Assembly (NCBI RefSeq): GCF_041435055.1
Contig: NZ_CP108002.1
Location: 4,402,001 to 4,466,000, forward strand
DNA length: 64,000 nucleotides
Reading direction: 5' to 3'
DNA from: Streptomyces sp. NBC_00341
GTDB taxonomy: Bacteria; Actinomycetota; Actinomycetes; Streptomycetales; Streptomycetaceae
Part shown: positions 48,732 to 58,420 of the stretch, one piece after another
Layout of the letters: each line of letters begins with the position of its first letter
How positions within the stretch are numbered: position 1 is the stretch's first letter
Notes under the pieces: model-generated
What the model was told of the DNA's origin: nothing
Seen by the model: the letters and a program-made list of their open reading frames with translations, nothing else
Databases searched by the model: none
Position numbers and translations under genes: made by a program

Positions 48732-50888
48732 TCAGCGGCCGAGCCTTCCCCGGATCATGCCGACCATGCCGTTGATCTCTTCGATCCGCATCCGCTTCGC
48801 CGCGACGACGAAAACACCCAGCAGCGCGATCCCACCGCAGACCAGCGCGAGGAGCGAGCCCGAGGCGCCGTCGCCGAGCGCGTGGAGAAGGGCGAACCCC
48901 ACACCGCCGCCGATCAGTGCCGCGGGGATCGCGGCGAGGCAGAGCCGGGCGTAGGTACGCAGGACGTGGGCGCCGTCCAGATCGCCGCCCAGCCGGTTCC
49001 GCAGCCGGCGCCACGCGATACCGACACCGACGGCGTAGGCGAGGCCGTACGAGGCGGCCATGCCGACCACCGCCCACTGGGCGGGCAGCGCGACGTAGCA
49101 GATGGCCGAGGCAGCCGCGTTGACCAGGGCGACGATGACGGTGTTGTAGAAGGGGGTGCGGGTGTCCTCGTAGGCGTAGAACCCTCGCAGCACCACGTAC
49201 TGCACCGAGTAGGGGATCAGCCCGAGGCCGAAGGCCATCAGGATGTAACCCATGGAACGAGCGGCCTCCGGGCCGGTGGAGGCGTACAGCAGGGTGGAGA
49301 TCGGAACGCCCAGGGCGAGGAAGGTGAAGGCGACCGGCACGATGGCCACGGCGGAGTTGCGCAGGCCCTGCGAGATGTCGTCGCGGACCGCGCCCGGGTC
49401 GTTGTCGTGGGCGGCACGGGAGATGCGGGGCAGCAGAGCGGCCATGACCGAGACGGTGATGATCGCCTGCGGCATGCCCCAGATCAGCTGGGCGTTGGAG
49501 TAGGCCAGGAAACCGGCGCCGTTCCTGCCGGACTCCTTGCCTGCGGAGGTCGCGAGCTGGGTGACGACGAGGACACCGGCCTGGTTGGCCAGGACGAACA
49601 GGACCGTCCACTTGGCCAGCTTGACCGTCTTGCCGAGCCCGTGGCCCCTCCAGTCGAACCGCGGGCGGAACCGGAACCCGGCCTCGCGCAGGTACGGGAT
49701 CATGGCGAGGGACTGGACGATCAGGCCCAGCAGGGTGCCGATGCCCAGCAGCCGGACGCCCTCCGGCGGGATCGTCTGGACGCCCATGTGGGATTCGTGG
49801 GAGGTGCCGTAGACCCAGATGAACATGCCGAAGGTGAAGATCATGACGATGTTGTTGAGGACCGGAGTCCACATCATCGCGCCGAACTTCCCGCGGGCGT
49901 TCAGGATCTGGCCCATCACGACGTGCACACCCATGAAGAAGATGGTGGGCAGGCAGTACCGGGCGAAGGTGATGGCCACGTTGTTCGCGGCCTGATCGCT
50001 GGCGATCGTGTCCGACATCAGCCGGATGAGCCAGGGCGCCGCGAAGACCGCCAGGGCGACGATCACACCGAGCGCGACCATCACCAGGGTCAGCAGCCGG
50101 TTCGCGTAGGCCTCGCCGCCGTCCTCGTCGTCCTTCATGGAACGGACGAGCTGGGGGACGAACACCGAGTTGAGGCCGCCGCCCACGGTGAGGATGTAGA
50201 TCATCGTCGGCAGCGTGTAGGCGATGGTGAAGCTGTCGCCGAGCAGGGCCGCGCCGAGGGCCGCGGTGATCACCAGGCTGCGGACGAATCCGGTGAGCCG
50301 TGAGACGAGGGTGCCGGCCGCCATGACCGCACTGGACTTCAGCAGCCCGGAGGCCCGGCCGCCTGACTTCGCCGGTACGGGCGCGGGGGCCGGCTCGGGC
50401 CGGTCCGGGGCGGGGGAGCCCGCCGGGCCCTCCTGGTCCCGGAAGAGGTGTGCGAACGCGTCGGGTTCATCGCGCCCCGCAGAGGCCTGGGTGACGAGAT
50501 CGTCCACGCCGACGAACTGGGTGGTCGCCGCGTCGTCGCCGTACGGCAGGTGCCGGGACGGGCCGTCGGGCTCGGGCGGCGGTGTCTGTGCCCAGATCCG
50601 CGGGTCGGGGGCGTACGGGGCGGCAGGCGGCTGCTGGTAGAGCGGCTGCGGCTGCTGGTAGGTGCCGGGAGGCGGTGGCGGATGCGCCGCACGGTCGTAC
50701 AGGGCCTCGTTCACCGGATCCTGCGCCGAGAGGTCCTGCGCCCGGTAGGGGTCGTAGTCGTACGCGGCCTGCAGATACGGATCGGGCGCCGGTGGCACCT
50801 GCTCCGGACCAGGGGGCACCGGCGGACCGCCGGAAGACCCAGCTCCGCCCGTACCCTGACCGCGATCACCGTCGTACGGCGCGTTCAT
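48732..50888 (-). CDS. murJ: Lipid II flippase MurJ/MviN
   Basis: The protein has 718 residues. A disordered N-terminal cytosolic extension of about 180 residues rich in Pro, Tyr, Gln and Asp is followed by about fourteen transmembrane helices of the MATE/MVF fold. Motifs include SRLTGFVRSLVITAALG, SVFVPQLVR and LNARGKFGAMMWTPVLNN. It flips lipid II for peptidoglycan synthesis. The short C-terminal helix is followed by a basic tail. DUF6049 lies 49 bp upstream and the pseudokinase downstream in the same direction. Confidence 0.96.
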   Translation of the reverse strand: MNAPYDGDRGQGTGGAGSSGGPPVPPGPEQVPPAPDPYLQAAYDYDPYRAQDLSAQDPVNEALYDRAAHPPPPPGTYQQPQPLYQQPPAAPYAPDPRIWAQTPPPEPDGPSRHLPYGDDAATTQFVGVDDLVTQASAGRDEPDAFAHLFRDQEGPAGSPAPDRPEPAPAPVPAKSGGRASGLLKSSAVMAAGTLVSRLTGFVRSLVITAALGAALLGDSFTIAYTLPTMIYILTVGGGLNSVFVPQLVRSMKDDEDGGEAYANRLLTLVMVALGVIVALAVFAAPWLIRLMSDTIASDQAANNVAITFARYCLPTIFFMGVHVVMGQILNARGKFGAMMWTPVLNNIVMIFTFGMFIWVYGTSHESHMGVQTIPPEGVRLLGIGTLLGLIVQSLAMIPYLREAGFRFRPRFDWRGHGLGKTVKLAKWTVLFVLANQAGVLVVTQLATSAGKESGRNGAGFLAYSNAQLIWGMPQAIITVSVMAALLPRISRAAHDNDPGAVRDDISQGLRNSAVAIVPVAFTFLALGVPISTLLYASTGPEAARSMGYILMAFGLGLIPYSVQYVVLRGFYAYEDTRTPFYNTVIVALVNAAASAICYVALPAQWAVVGMAASYGLAYAVGVGIAWRRLRNRLGGDLDGAHVLRTYARLCLAAIPAALIGGGVGFALLHALGDGASGSLLALVCGGIALLGVFVVAAKRMRIEEINGMVGMIRGRLGR

Positions 50889-50937
50889 CGAAACCCCACC
50901 TCATCGTCCCCGGCCGACCGGCCACGACAGACATCGC

Positions 50938-53235
50938 TCAACGGTCCACTTTCTCACCCGTGCCCGACGGCTCCGTGCTTTCGGGACCGGTGTCCGGCGT
51001 CGGGTCACTCGGCTGCTCGGGTTCACTGCCGTCGTCGCCCGCCGCGCCGCCCGCGTTGGCGCGCTTGCGATGTGCATACATCCTGATGCCGGCGAGGACC
51101 AGCAGCAGCAGTCCGCCGGCAATCACGAGAAGGACGGTCGGCGTCAGCTCGGACACCTTCACGGTGAAGTTCATCTCCGCGCCGTACGGCGTGCCGTCCT
51201 CCGTGTACAGCTGGGCGGTCATCTGGACCTGGCCGTTGATGTTGGCAGCGGCGTCGAACTTCACGGACTGGCTGTGACCGCCCGCGATCTGGATCGGCTG
51301 CTCCGCCACGGCACCGCCGTCGTTCAGCTTGAGCCGCGTCGCGTTCTCCGACCTCAGCCGCAGCACCAGGTGGTCGACGTCCTGCAACAGCCTGTTCTGC
51401 ACCGTGACCGGAATCGTGGCGCTCCGCCCGGACAGGGTGACATCCGACTTCGAGATCAGCTGGACCTCGTTGACGAGACCCTGCAGGTAGGTGCGCACCG
51501 AATCCCGGTACTGCTGGGCCTCCAGCGGCCTGCCCCGCCACGACGTCGACATGGAGCGGTTGACCGCGTTGCCGAAGGGGGTCACCACGCGCTCGGGCTG
51601 GGTGAGGATGACCTGGAAGTTGTTGAGGGAGGCCTGGGTGGACTTGATGTCCTGGAAGGCCTGGGTGGGCAGCTCCTGGCTGCGCAGCTTCTTCGGGTAC
51701 CGGGACGTCCGGGGGACCTGTGTGGTCGCCTTCGCGTCGGGCTTCCCCTCGGCCGCCTGGATCAGCCCCTGGGACTGCGTCCAGCGATCGTCGTCGAGGG
51801 CGTGCAGGGCGCGGGCCATCGTCTGGGCCTGGGCGACCGTCGGCATCCGCTGGGGCGCGACGACGACGCTCCGGTCCTTGTCCGTGTCCTGCTCGGCCAG
51901 GGAGAGCGTGAGGGCGAGGAACTTCTGCACGGCGAGCGTGGAGTCCCCGGCCTTCGTCATATCGCCCTGGAAGGCGGTGGAGAGCCGGGAGTCGGAGACC
52001 ACGGCGGTGGTGCCGCCGCCGATCGGCCGGGCGGCGGTGGGCGTGTACACCAGGTTGCCGTTCTCCTGGAGGCTGTCGCTGCGTGAGATCACGTTGTGGG
52101 CGCCGGCCGATGTGGCGACGTCCACGATCGACGGGTCGATGGCACCGTCGACCGGCCACGCGAAGTCCGTCGAGGGCTTCAGGTGCAGGATCGTCTGCAC
52201 CGTCGTCGCGGCCACCTCGCTGGCGTTCTGGAGGTGGCTCAGGGTGCCCGAGACGTTCTTGCCGCGGTGCGCGATCGATGCCAGATCGGGATCCCCGAAC
52301 GGCAGCGCGATGACCTTGCCCTCGGTCACCGCCGCTTCCAGTGAGGCGAGCCACTGCTTGGCCACGTTCTGATTCGTACCGGCGATCGTGGTGTCACCGG
52401 ACTTGACCCGGTAGTCCCGTGTCATCGCGTCGACGCTGGCCAGCAGATCCGGGTCGATGACCCACGTCACGGGCAGCTGGCTGCCCAGCGACACCATCTG
52501 TTCCAGGCGGCCGCCCGGCGCGATCTCCGCGGCCAGCTCGTCGTCGGCGAACACCGGGGTCTGCTGGGAGTCGGAGCCGGTCTCGGCGGTGAGGTGCGCC
52601 GCAGCGATCAGGGGCCAGGCGTAACTGATCCGGGGCTTGGAGTCGCGGTTCTCGTTCTGCCAGGGGAGGAACGTCCGCTTGATCCCGAGCACCTGGTCGT
52701 ACAGGGCGTGGGACGTCCGGCCCGACAGGGTGACGCCGAGCTGGTACACGCCGTCGTCGCCGAGCCCCAGCTTGCTGACGGGCACGGACAGGGTGAAGTC
52801 CTGGCTGATCCCGGAGGGCAGCTTGGCGATCTTGACCGTGTACTTGCCGCCGACCGGAGACGGGTCGGCGCCGGGCAGATATCCGGTGCGCCGGTTGGCC
52901 GCGTCTATCGACGTCCTGCTGTAGAGCCGGGGGCCCACGCGCAGATCGACCTGGGCCGCGGTGACGGTCTCCTTGCCCTTGTTGGTCAGGGTGCCGGACA
53001 CGGTGAGGGTGTCCCCCTTCACCGGGGCACTCGGAGTGACCGTGTCCAGGGACACCGCGACCGTGCCGGAGCCCGTCGGGGCCTTGTCCGGCACGCCGGC
53101 CTGCGCCGCCGGAGCGGCCGCCCCGGCCAGCAGGGCGGCGACGAGCGGAGCCCCGGCCAGCACGGCGGCTGTGCGCCGCAGCCACCGGCGGGCAGGAGAG
53201 GGATCCATCCCCTGGAAGTCTGCCGCCTCGGCCAC
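50938..53235 (-). CDS. DUF6049-family secreted membrane-anchored protein
   Basis: The protein has 765 residues. A signal peptide (TAAVLAGAPLVAALLAGAAAP) leads to an extracytoplasmic region with two Ig-like beta domains at the start (TVTPSAPVKGDTLTVSGTLT) and end. A central domain is rich in conserved WVIDPDLLASVD, LPFGDPDLASIAH and FAWPVDGAIDP motifs. A C-terminal helix (LLVIAGGLLLLVLAGIRMYA) and an acidic tail follow. This family, like Rv3909 of M. tuberculosis, is always encoded next to murJ. Its biochemical role is unknown. GTG 53235 is used; ATG 53208 (MDPSPARRWLRR) is an alternative. Confidence 0.9.
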   Translation of the reverse strand: MAEAADFQGMDPSPARRWLRRTAAVLAGAPLVAALLAGAAAPAAQAGVPDKAPTGSGTVAVSLDTVTPSAPVKGDTLTVSGTLTNKGKETVTAAQVDLRVGPRLYSRTSIDAANRRTGYLPGADPSPVGGKYTVKIAKLPSGISQDFTLSVPVSKLGLGDDGVYQLGVTLSGRTSHALYDQVLGIKRTFLPWQNENRDSKPRISYAWPLIAAAHLTAETGSDSQQTPVFADDELAAEIAPGGRLEQMVSLGSQLPVTWVIDPDLLASVDAMTRDYRVKSGDTTIAGTNQNVAKQWLASLEAAVTEGKVIALPFGDPDLASIAHRGKNVSGTLSHLQNASEVAATTVQTILHLKPSTDFAWPVDGAIDPSIVDVATSAGAHNVISRSDSLQENGNLVYTPTAARPIGGGTTAVVSDSRLSTAFQGDMTKAGDSTLAVQKFLALTLSLAEQDTDKDRSVVVAPQRMPTVAQAQTMARALHALDDDRWTQSQGLIQAAEGKPDAKATTQVPRTSRYPKKLRSQELPTQAFQDIKSTQASLNNFQVILTQPERVVTPFGNAVNRSMSTSWRGRPLEAQQYRDSVRTYLQGLVNEVQLISKSDVTLSGRSATIPVTVQNRLLQDVDHLVLRLRSENATRLKLNDGGAVAEQPIQIAGGHSQSVKFDAAANINGQVQMTAQLYTEDGTPYGAEMNFTVKVSELTPTVLLVIAGGLLLLVLAGIRMYAHRKRANAGGAAGDDGSEPEQPSDPTPDTGPESTEPSGTGEKVDR

Positions 53236-53404
53236 GCGCCTACCCGTCCCTCGTCGTCATGAGCTGCTGTCGATCGTCGTCCGTTGCTGCGTCCACGCAT
53301 GGTAACGATGTGCGCGGCGGCTAAGTGCTGGGGTGTACGGCACATGATCGGCAGAGTCTCGCAGGGCTGAAGGAAACCATGACGTCCGGGCCGGTCCGGG
53401 CACG

Positions 53405-53421
53405 TACCCTTTTCTGTTGTG
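53405..53421 (+). promoter_or_regulatory. Promoter of a probably leaderless cca transcript
   Basis: A -10-like TACCCT (53405-53410) lies 8 nt before the GTG start, and no ribosome site is present, suggesting transcription starts at or just before the start codon. Confidence 0.45.
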
Positions 53422-54861
53422 CCGAATGCCAATGAAGACAACGCCAGTGTCCTGACCCAGGTGCAGCACCGCGCAGTCAGTGAACTGCTCCGGGTGTCCC
53501 CGGTCGCCGACGATCTCGCCCGCCGATTCCAGGATGCCGGATTCAGTCTCGCCCTGGTCGGTGGCTCGGTCCGGGACGCACTTCTGGGCAGGCTCGGGAA
53601 CGACCTGGACTTCACGACCGATGCCCGTCCCGAGGCGGTCCTGAAGATCGTCCGGCCCTGGGCGGACTCGGTATGGGAGGTCGGGATCGCCTTTGGCACG
53701 GTGGGCGCCCAGAAGGACGGCTACCAGATCGAAGTCACCACATACCGGTCCGAGGCGTACGACCGAACCTCGCGCAAGCCGGAGGTTTCCTACGGCGACT
53801 CCATCGAGGACGACCTCGTCCGACGTGATTTCACGGTCAACGCGATGGCTGTCGCGCTGCCGCAGAAGGACTTCATCGACCCCCACGGTGGCATCGGGGA
53901 CCTGTCGGAGCGCGTCCTGCGCACCCCCGGAACCCCCGAGGAATCGTTCTCCGACGACCCGCTGCGCATGCTGCGAGCCGCGCGCTTCGCCGCGCAGCTG
54001 GACTTCGAAGTGGCTCCCGATGTGGTCGAGGCGATGACGGAAATGGCGGGGCGGATCGAGATCGTCTCTGCCGAGCGGGTCCGTGAGGAGCTCAACAAGC
54101 TCCTTCTCTCCACGCACCCCCGGAAGGGGCTGGCGCTTCTTGTCGACACGGGGCTGGCACAACAGGTACTTCCCGAGCTCCCCGCGCTCCGGCTCGAAAG
54201 TGACGAGCATCACCGTCACAAGGACGTGTACGAGCACTCCCTGACCGTTCTGGAGCAGGCGATCGACCTGGAGGAGGACGGCCCGGACCTCGTTCTGCGT
54301 CTTGCCGCGCTTCTTCATGACATCGGCAAGCCGAGGACCCGGCGCTTCGAGAAGGACGGCCGGGTCTCGTTCCACCACCACGAGGTGGTGGGCGCCAAGA
54401 TGGTCAAGAAGCGGATGACCGACCTCAAGTACTCCAACGACATGGTCAAGGACGTCTCGAAGCTGGTGGAGCTGCATCTGCGCTTCCACGGGTACGGCGA
54501 CGGGGAGTGGACCGACTCGGCGGTCCGCCGCTACGTGCGTGACGCCGGCCCCCTGCTGGAACGGCTGCACAAGCTCACTCGCTCGGACTGCACCACGCGC
54601 AACAAGCGCAAGGCATCCGCCCTCTCGCGGACCTATGACGCGCTGGAGGAGCGCATCGCGCAGCTGCAGGACAAGGAAGAGCTCGACGCGATCCGGCCGG
54701 ACCTGGACGGCAACGAGATCATGCAGATCCTGAACGTCGGGCCCGGACCGGTCATCGGCAAGGCGTATGCGTTCCTGCTGGAACTGCGCCTGGAGAACGG
54801 GCCGGTGGAGCACGACGAGGCAGTGGCCGAGCTCAAGAAGTGGTGGGAATCGCAGGACTGA
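53419..54861 (+). CDS. cca: CCA tRNA nucleotidyltransferase (with HD domain)
   Basis: The 480-residue class II nucleotidyltransferase adds or repairs the 3' CCA of tRNAs; neither tRNA in this window encodes CCA. The head domain has ALVGGSVRDALLGR, DLDFTTDA and RRDFTVNAMAVALP. The neck shows DDPLRMLRAARFAAQL. The C-terminal half carries an HD phosphohydrolase domain with HDIGKPRTR and HHHEVVGAKM. It diverges from the DUF6049-murJ operon and is followed by two parS-centred palindromes. Confidence 0.96.
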   Translation: MPNANEDNASVLTQVQHRAVSELLRVSPVADDLARRFQDAGFSLALVGGSVRDALLGRLGNDLDFTTDARPEAVLKIVRPWADSVWEVGIAFGTVGAQKDGYQIEVTTYRSEAYDRTSRKPEVSYGDSIEDDLVRRDFTVNAMAVALPQKDFIDPHGGIGDLSERVLRTPGTPEESFSDDPLRMLRAARFAAQLDFEVAPDVVEAMTEMAGRIEIVSAERVREELNKLLLSTHPRKGLALLVDTGLAQQVLPELPALRLESDEHHRHKDVYEHSLTVLEQAIDLEEDGPDLVLRLAALLHDIGKPRTRRFEKDGRVSFHHHEVVGAKMVKKRMTDLKYSNDMVKDVSKLVELHLRFHGYGDGEWTDSAVRRYVRDAGPLLERLHKLTRSDCTTRNKRKASALSRTYDALEERIAQLQDKEELDAIRPDLDGNEIMQILNVGPGPVIGKAYAFLLELRLENGPVEHDEAVAELKKWWESQD

Positions 54862-54888
54862 GCCCCACTAGGCGGTATGGCCGGGAGG

Positions 54889-54926
54889 GCTGCCGGTCAT
54901 GTTTCACGTGAAACATGACCGGCAGC
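54889..54926. other. parS site 5 at the centre of a 38-bp perfect palindrome
   Basis: The core GTTTCACGTGAAAC (54901-54914) is symmetrically extended by GCTGCCGGTCAT on the left and its exact complement on the right. The perfect palindrome begins 28 bp past the cca stop and can also fold as a terminator-like hairpin. Confidence 0.93.
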
Positions 54927-54934
54927 TCGTACGA

Positions 54935-54968
54935 CGAGGGCGCTGTTTCACGTGAAACAGCGCCCTCG
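54935..54968. other. parS site 6 at the centre of a 34-bp perfect palindrome
   Basis: The core GTTTCACGTGAAAC (54945-54958) is symmetrically extended by CGAGGGCGCT and its complement. It is 44 bp, centre to centre, from site 5, between the convergent cca and MFS genes. Confidence 0.93.
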
Positions 54969-55058
54969 GTCAGTCCTGTCGGAGGTGTCGTCGTGCACTG
55001 CGGCGACCTTGAACTCGGCAGCGTTCGAATCCTGCACTGCCTTCTTGGACGCGCGCAC
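54948..55058 (-). CDS. Possible 36-residue protein after the MFS gene
   Basis: A GTG one base after the MFS stop opens a 36-codon frame (MRASKKAVQDSNAAEFKVAA, then HDDTSDRTDRGRCFT) ending with a stop inside parS site 6. GAGGT lies about 9 nt before it within the MFS end. Third-position G+C is about 80 percent and the composition (Lys, Asp, Ser) looks protein-like. There is no homologue I recognise. It may be an unrecognised small protein or a chance frame. Confidence 0.3.
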   Translation of the reverse strand: MRASKKAVQDSNAAEFKVAAVHDDTSDRTDRGRCFT

Positions 55059-55059
55059 G

Positions 55060-56328
55060 CTATACGACCTCGCGGGTTCGGCTCCAGCGGTACAGGGCCA
55101 TGGCCACCAGGGCGTAGAGCGCGGCCACTCCGATGACCACCGTGGCCGACCTGCCGTCAGGAGGCAGCATGAGAGCGGCGGCACCGGCTGCTCCCACGAA
55201 GGCCACGTTGAACAGCACGTCGTAGAGCGAGAACACCCGGCCGCGGAAGGCGTCGTCCACCGAGGTCTGCACCACCGTGTCCGTCGCGATCTTCGCCCCC
55301 TGGGTGACGAGGCCGAGGACGAACGCGGCGACGAGCATCGGCGTGGGGGTGAACCACAGCCCCAGCGCCGGCACAAGGGCGGCTGCGGCGGCCGCGCACA
55401 CCGTCATCCAGCGGAACCGCCCGAGCCGTGCCACGGCCCACGGGGACAGCACCGCCGCGGCGAAGAACCCCGCCCCGGACACCCCCACCGCCAGCCCGAG
55501 CAGCGCCAGCCCATGGGCTTCGGTGTCCGCCCAGGCGTACCGGCACAGCATCAGAACCGTCACCGTCAGCGCTCCGTAGCAGAAGCGGATCACCGTCATG
55601 GCGGCCAGCGCCCGTGCGGCGTGCCTGCGTTCCGCCAGATGGCGCAGCCCGTCACCGAGACCGCGGGCGGTCGTGGCCAGGGCCCGACGCAGGGGCAGTC
55701 GGCCGCTGCGTCGCTCCGGGCCGAGGAGCCCGGCGGCCAGGGTCAGGGACGCCACCGCCGAGGCGAGGTAGAGCCCCGCGCCCAGCAGCACCACCGCCGC
55801 ATCGGAGTCGGACAGCAGCAGCCGTACGACGAAGGCGAGGCCACCGCCTGCCGTCGCCGCGAGGGTGCCCGCGGTCGGGGAGAGGGAATTGGCCAGCACC
55901 AGCCGTTCCTGGTCGACGACGCGCGGCAGCGCGGCGGAGAGGCCTGCCAGGACGAAGCGGTTGACGGCGGTGACGCACAGGGCCGATGTGTAGAAGAGCC
56001 AGTCCGGGGCGGAGCCCAGGATCAGGAGTGCGGTGCAGCAGGCGAGCCCGGCGCGCAGCAGATTGCCGTAGAGGAAGACCTGACGGCGGGGCCAGCGGTC
56101 CAGCAGCACTCCGGCGAACGGGCCGATGAGCGAGTAGGGCAGCAGGAGTACGGCCATGGCGGAGGCGATGGCGCCCGCCGATGTCTGTTTCTCCGGGGAG
56201 AAGACCACATGCGTCGCGAGCGCCACCTGATAGACGCCATCGGCCGACTGGGACAGCACCCGTACGGCCAGCAGGCGGCGGAAGTTCCGAAGGCGCAGGA
56301 GAACGCGCAGGTCACGCACGACGGGCAT
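55060..56328 (-). CDS. Major facilitator superfamily transporter
   Basis: The 422-residue permease has about twelve helices and the MFS loop motif GVLLDRWPRRQVFLYG. It resembles the MFS_3/DHA3 efflux group (RVLSQSADGVYQVALATHVVF at the N-terminus; DTVVQTSVDDAFRGRVFSLYD late). Substrate unknown. The ATG at 56328 was chosen because the upstream open frame runs into the ino1 terminator. No ribosome site precedes it, so it may be leaderless. It lies downstream of padR-ino1 but behind that terminator. Confidence 0.88.
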   Translation of the reverse strand: MPVVRDLRVLLRLRNFRRLLAVRVLSQSADGVYQVALATHVVFSPEKQTSAGAIASAMAVLLLPYSLIGPFAGVLLDRWPRRQVFLYGNLLRAGLACCTALLILGSAPDWLFYTSALCVTAVNRFVLAGLSAALPRVVDQERLVLANSLSPTAGTLAATAGGGLAFVVRLLLSDSDAAVVLLGAGLYLASAVASLTLAAGLLGPERRSGRLPLRRALATTARGLGDGLRHLAERRHAARALAAMTVIRFCYGALTVTVLMLCRYAWADTEAHGLALLGLAVGVSGAGFFAAAVLSPWAVARLGRFRWMTVCAAAAAALVPALGLWFTPTPMLVAAFVLGLVTQGAKIATDTVVQTSVDDAFRGRVFSLYDVLFNVAFVGAAGAAALMLPPDGRSATVVIGVAALYALVAMALYRWSRTREVV

Positions 56329-56346
56329 GGGAGCAAGGGTCACATA

Positions 56347-56387
56347 CGTTGAGGGTCCCCGGGCGGATTGCCCGGGGACCCTCAACG
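56347..56387 (-). terminator. ino1 terminator
   Basis: A perfect 18-bp stem (56347-56364 and 56370-56387) with a GGATT loop, 110 bp beyond the ino1 stop and just before the MFS start, on the minus strand. Confidence 0.85.
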
Positions 56388-56496
56388 GTGCGGGAGCTCA
56401 GGAGCGTTACCGCTCCCGGCTGTGCCGCGCCGACATACCTGGGGCCGGTCGTCCGGATTCGGCCTGAACCGGACAGGGGACCCTGCTCAGGTGGTG

Positions 56497-57579
56497 TCAG
56501 TTGGAGACGTCGCCCCTGATGAACTTCTCGACGTTATCGCGGGCCTCGTCGTCGAAGTACTGGACCGGCGGGGACTTCATGAAGTACGAGGACGCGGAGA
56601 GGATCGGGCCACCGATGCCGCGGTCCTTGGCGATCTTCGCGGCGCGGACGGCGTCGATGATGACACCGGCCGAGTTCGGGGAGTCCCACACCTCGAGCTT
56701 GTACTCAAGGTTCAGCGGAACGTCACCGAAGGCGCGGCCCTCGAGGCGCACGTACGCCCACTTGCGGTCGTCCAGCCAGGCCACGTAGTCCGACGGGCCG
56801 ATGTGGACGTTGTCCGCACCGAGGTCGCGGTCGCGGATCTGCGAGGTGACGGCCTGCGTCTTGGAGATCTTCTTGGACTCGAGGCGCTCACGCTCAAGCA
56901 TGTTCTTGAAGTCCATGTTGCCGCCGACGTTCAGCTGCATCGTGCGGTCCAGGACGACGCCCCGGTCCTCGAAGAGCTTCGCCATCACGCGGTGCGTGAT
57001 GGTGGCGCCGACCTGCGACTTGATGTCGTCGCCGACGATCGGGACACCGGCCTCGGTGAACTTGTCCGCCCACTCCTTGGTGCCGGCGATGAAGACCGGG
57101 AGGGCGTTGACGAACGCGACCTTGGCGTCGATGGCGCACTGCGCGTAGAACTTCGCAGCGACCTCGGAGCCGACGGGCAGGTAGCAGACCAGAACGTCGA
57201 CCTTGCGGTCCTTGAGGATCTGGACGATGTCGACCGGGGCCTCGGCCGACTCCTCGATGGTCTCGCGGTAGTACTTACCGAGACCGTCGTGGGTGTGGCC
57301 GCGCTGGACGGTCACGCCGGCGTTCGGCACGTCGCAGAGCTTGATGGTGTTGTTCTCGCTGGCGCCGATGGCGTCCGAGAGGTCGAGGCCGACCTTCTTC
57401 GCGTCGACGTCGAAGGCGGCGACGAATTCAACGTCCCGTACGTGGTAATCGCCGAACTGGACGTGCATCAGACCGGGCACCTTGCCGGCCGGATCGGCGT
57501 CCTTGTAGTACTCGACGCCCTGGACCAGCGAGGCGGCGCAGTTGCCCACGCCGACGATGGCTACGCGAACCGAACCCAT
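56497..57579 (-). CDS. ino1: Inositol-3-phosphate synthase
   Basis: The 360-residue NAD-dependent enzyme converts glucose 6-phosphate to 1D-myo-inositol 3-phosphate, the precursor of phosphatidylinositol and mycothiol. Motifs are the NAD-binding [16 protein letters not shown], then [39 protein letters not shown] and [25 protein letters not shown] precedes the ATG at 57579. It lies 62 bp after the PadR regulator gene in the same direction, so it is probably controlled by it. Mycothiol links it functionally to the nearby thioredoxin genes. Confidence 0.97.
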   Translation of the reverse strand: MGSVRVAIVGVGNCAASLVQGVEYYKDADPAGKVPGLMHVQFGDYHVRDVEFVAAFDVDAKKVGLDLSDAIGASENNTIKLCDVPNAGVTVQRGHTHDGLGKYYRETIEESAEAPVDIVQILKDRKVDVLVCYLPVGSEVAAKFYAQCAIDAKVAFVNALPVFIAGTKEWADKFTEAGVPIVGDDIKSQVGATITHRVMAKLFEDRGVVLDRTMQLNVGGNMDFKNMLERERLESKKISKTQAVTSQIRDRDLGADNVHIGPSDYVAWLDDRKWAYVRLEGRAFGDVPLNLEYKLEVWDSPNSAGVIIDAVRAAKIAKDRGIGGPILSASSYFMKSPPVQYFDDEARDNVEKFIRGDVSN

Positions 57580-57641
57580 TCCGGTTGCTCCCTGTGTGTA
57601 ATGGATGTTCCTGATGAGGGCCCCGTGGATCTGCGGGGATC

Positions 57642-58346
57642 TCACTTGGCGGTGTCGCCGGACGGATCCGGCGGGTTGTTACCCCGCCGGGGCAGGCCGT
57701 CCGGCTCTCCTGCGGTGTTCTGCTGAGCTGAGCCCTCGGGCGAGGATCGTCGCTGATCCCGTCCCGACCGCTCGCTCTCGATGAGCTCGTTCAGCCAGCG
57801 CACTTCGCGCTCCACGGACTCCATGCCGTGTCGCTGAAGCTCAAGTGTGTAGTCGTCGAGACGCTCGCGGGTGCGGGCCAGAGAGGCGCTCATCTTCTCG
57901 AGACGCTCCTCCAGCCGGCTGCGACGGCCTTCCAGCACCCGCATCCGCACCTCGTGCTCCGTCTGTCCGAAGAAGGCGAAACGAGCAGCGAAGTGCTCGT
58001 CCTCCCAGGAGTCCGGGCCGGTGTGCGAGAGCAGCTCTTCGAAGTGCTCCTTACCTTCCGCCGTCAATCTGTAGACGATCTTGGCGCGGCGCCCTGCCAG
58101 AGAAGAGGAAGGGGCCACCGCGCGGCCGGAGCCGGGCGGAAGCTCTGCCGGAGCGTTTCCCGGCTCCTCGATCAACCAGCCGGTGGCGACCAGCGTCTTG
58201 AGGCACGGGTAGAGGGTTCCGTAGCTGAAGGCGCGGAAGATCCCCAGCGACGTGTTGAGACGTTTACGCAGCTCGTAGCCGTGCATCGGGGACTCGCGGA
58301 GCAGCCCGAGGACAGCGAACTCAAGGATGCCGGAGCGTCTGCTCAA
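57642..58346 (-). CDS. PadR-family transcriptional regulator
   Basis: The 234-residue regulator has an N-terminal winged helix typical of PadR ([20 protein letters not shown], then [19 protein letters not shown]). A C-terminal coiled-coil dimerisation region follows ([19 protein letters not shown]) and a Pro/Gly-rich tail. The start is a TTG at 58346 ([10 protein letters not shown]) preceded by AAGGAGGAGG at correct spacing. It is 62 bp upstream of ino1. A palindromic candidate operator lies 75-97 bp before its start, implying autoregulation. Confidence 0.93.
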   Translation of the reverse strand: MSRRSGILEFAVLGLLRESPMHGYELRKRLNTSLGIFRAFSYGTLYPCLKTLVATGWLIEEPGNAPAELPPGSGRAVAPSSSLAGRRAKIVYRLTAEGKEHFEELLSHTGPDSWEDEHFAARFAFFGQTEHEVRMRVLEGRRSRLEERLEKMSASLARTRERLDDYTLELQRHGMESVEREVRWLNELIESERSGRDQRRSSPEGSAQQNTAGEPDGLPRRGNNPPDPSGDTAK

Positions 58347-58420
58347 CCTCGCCTCCTCCTTCTCCGAGTGCTCTCGTCCGTCCCTGTGCCGGGCTGTTAT
58401 GCCGAGCCGATGTACCGAGC

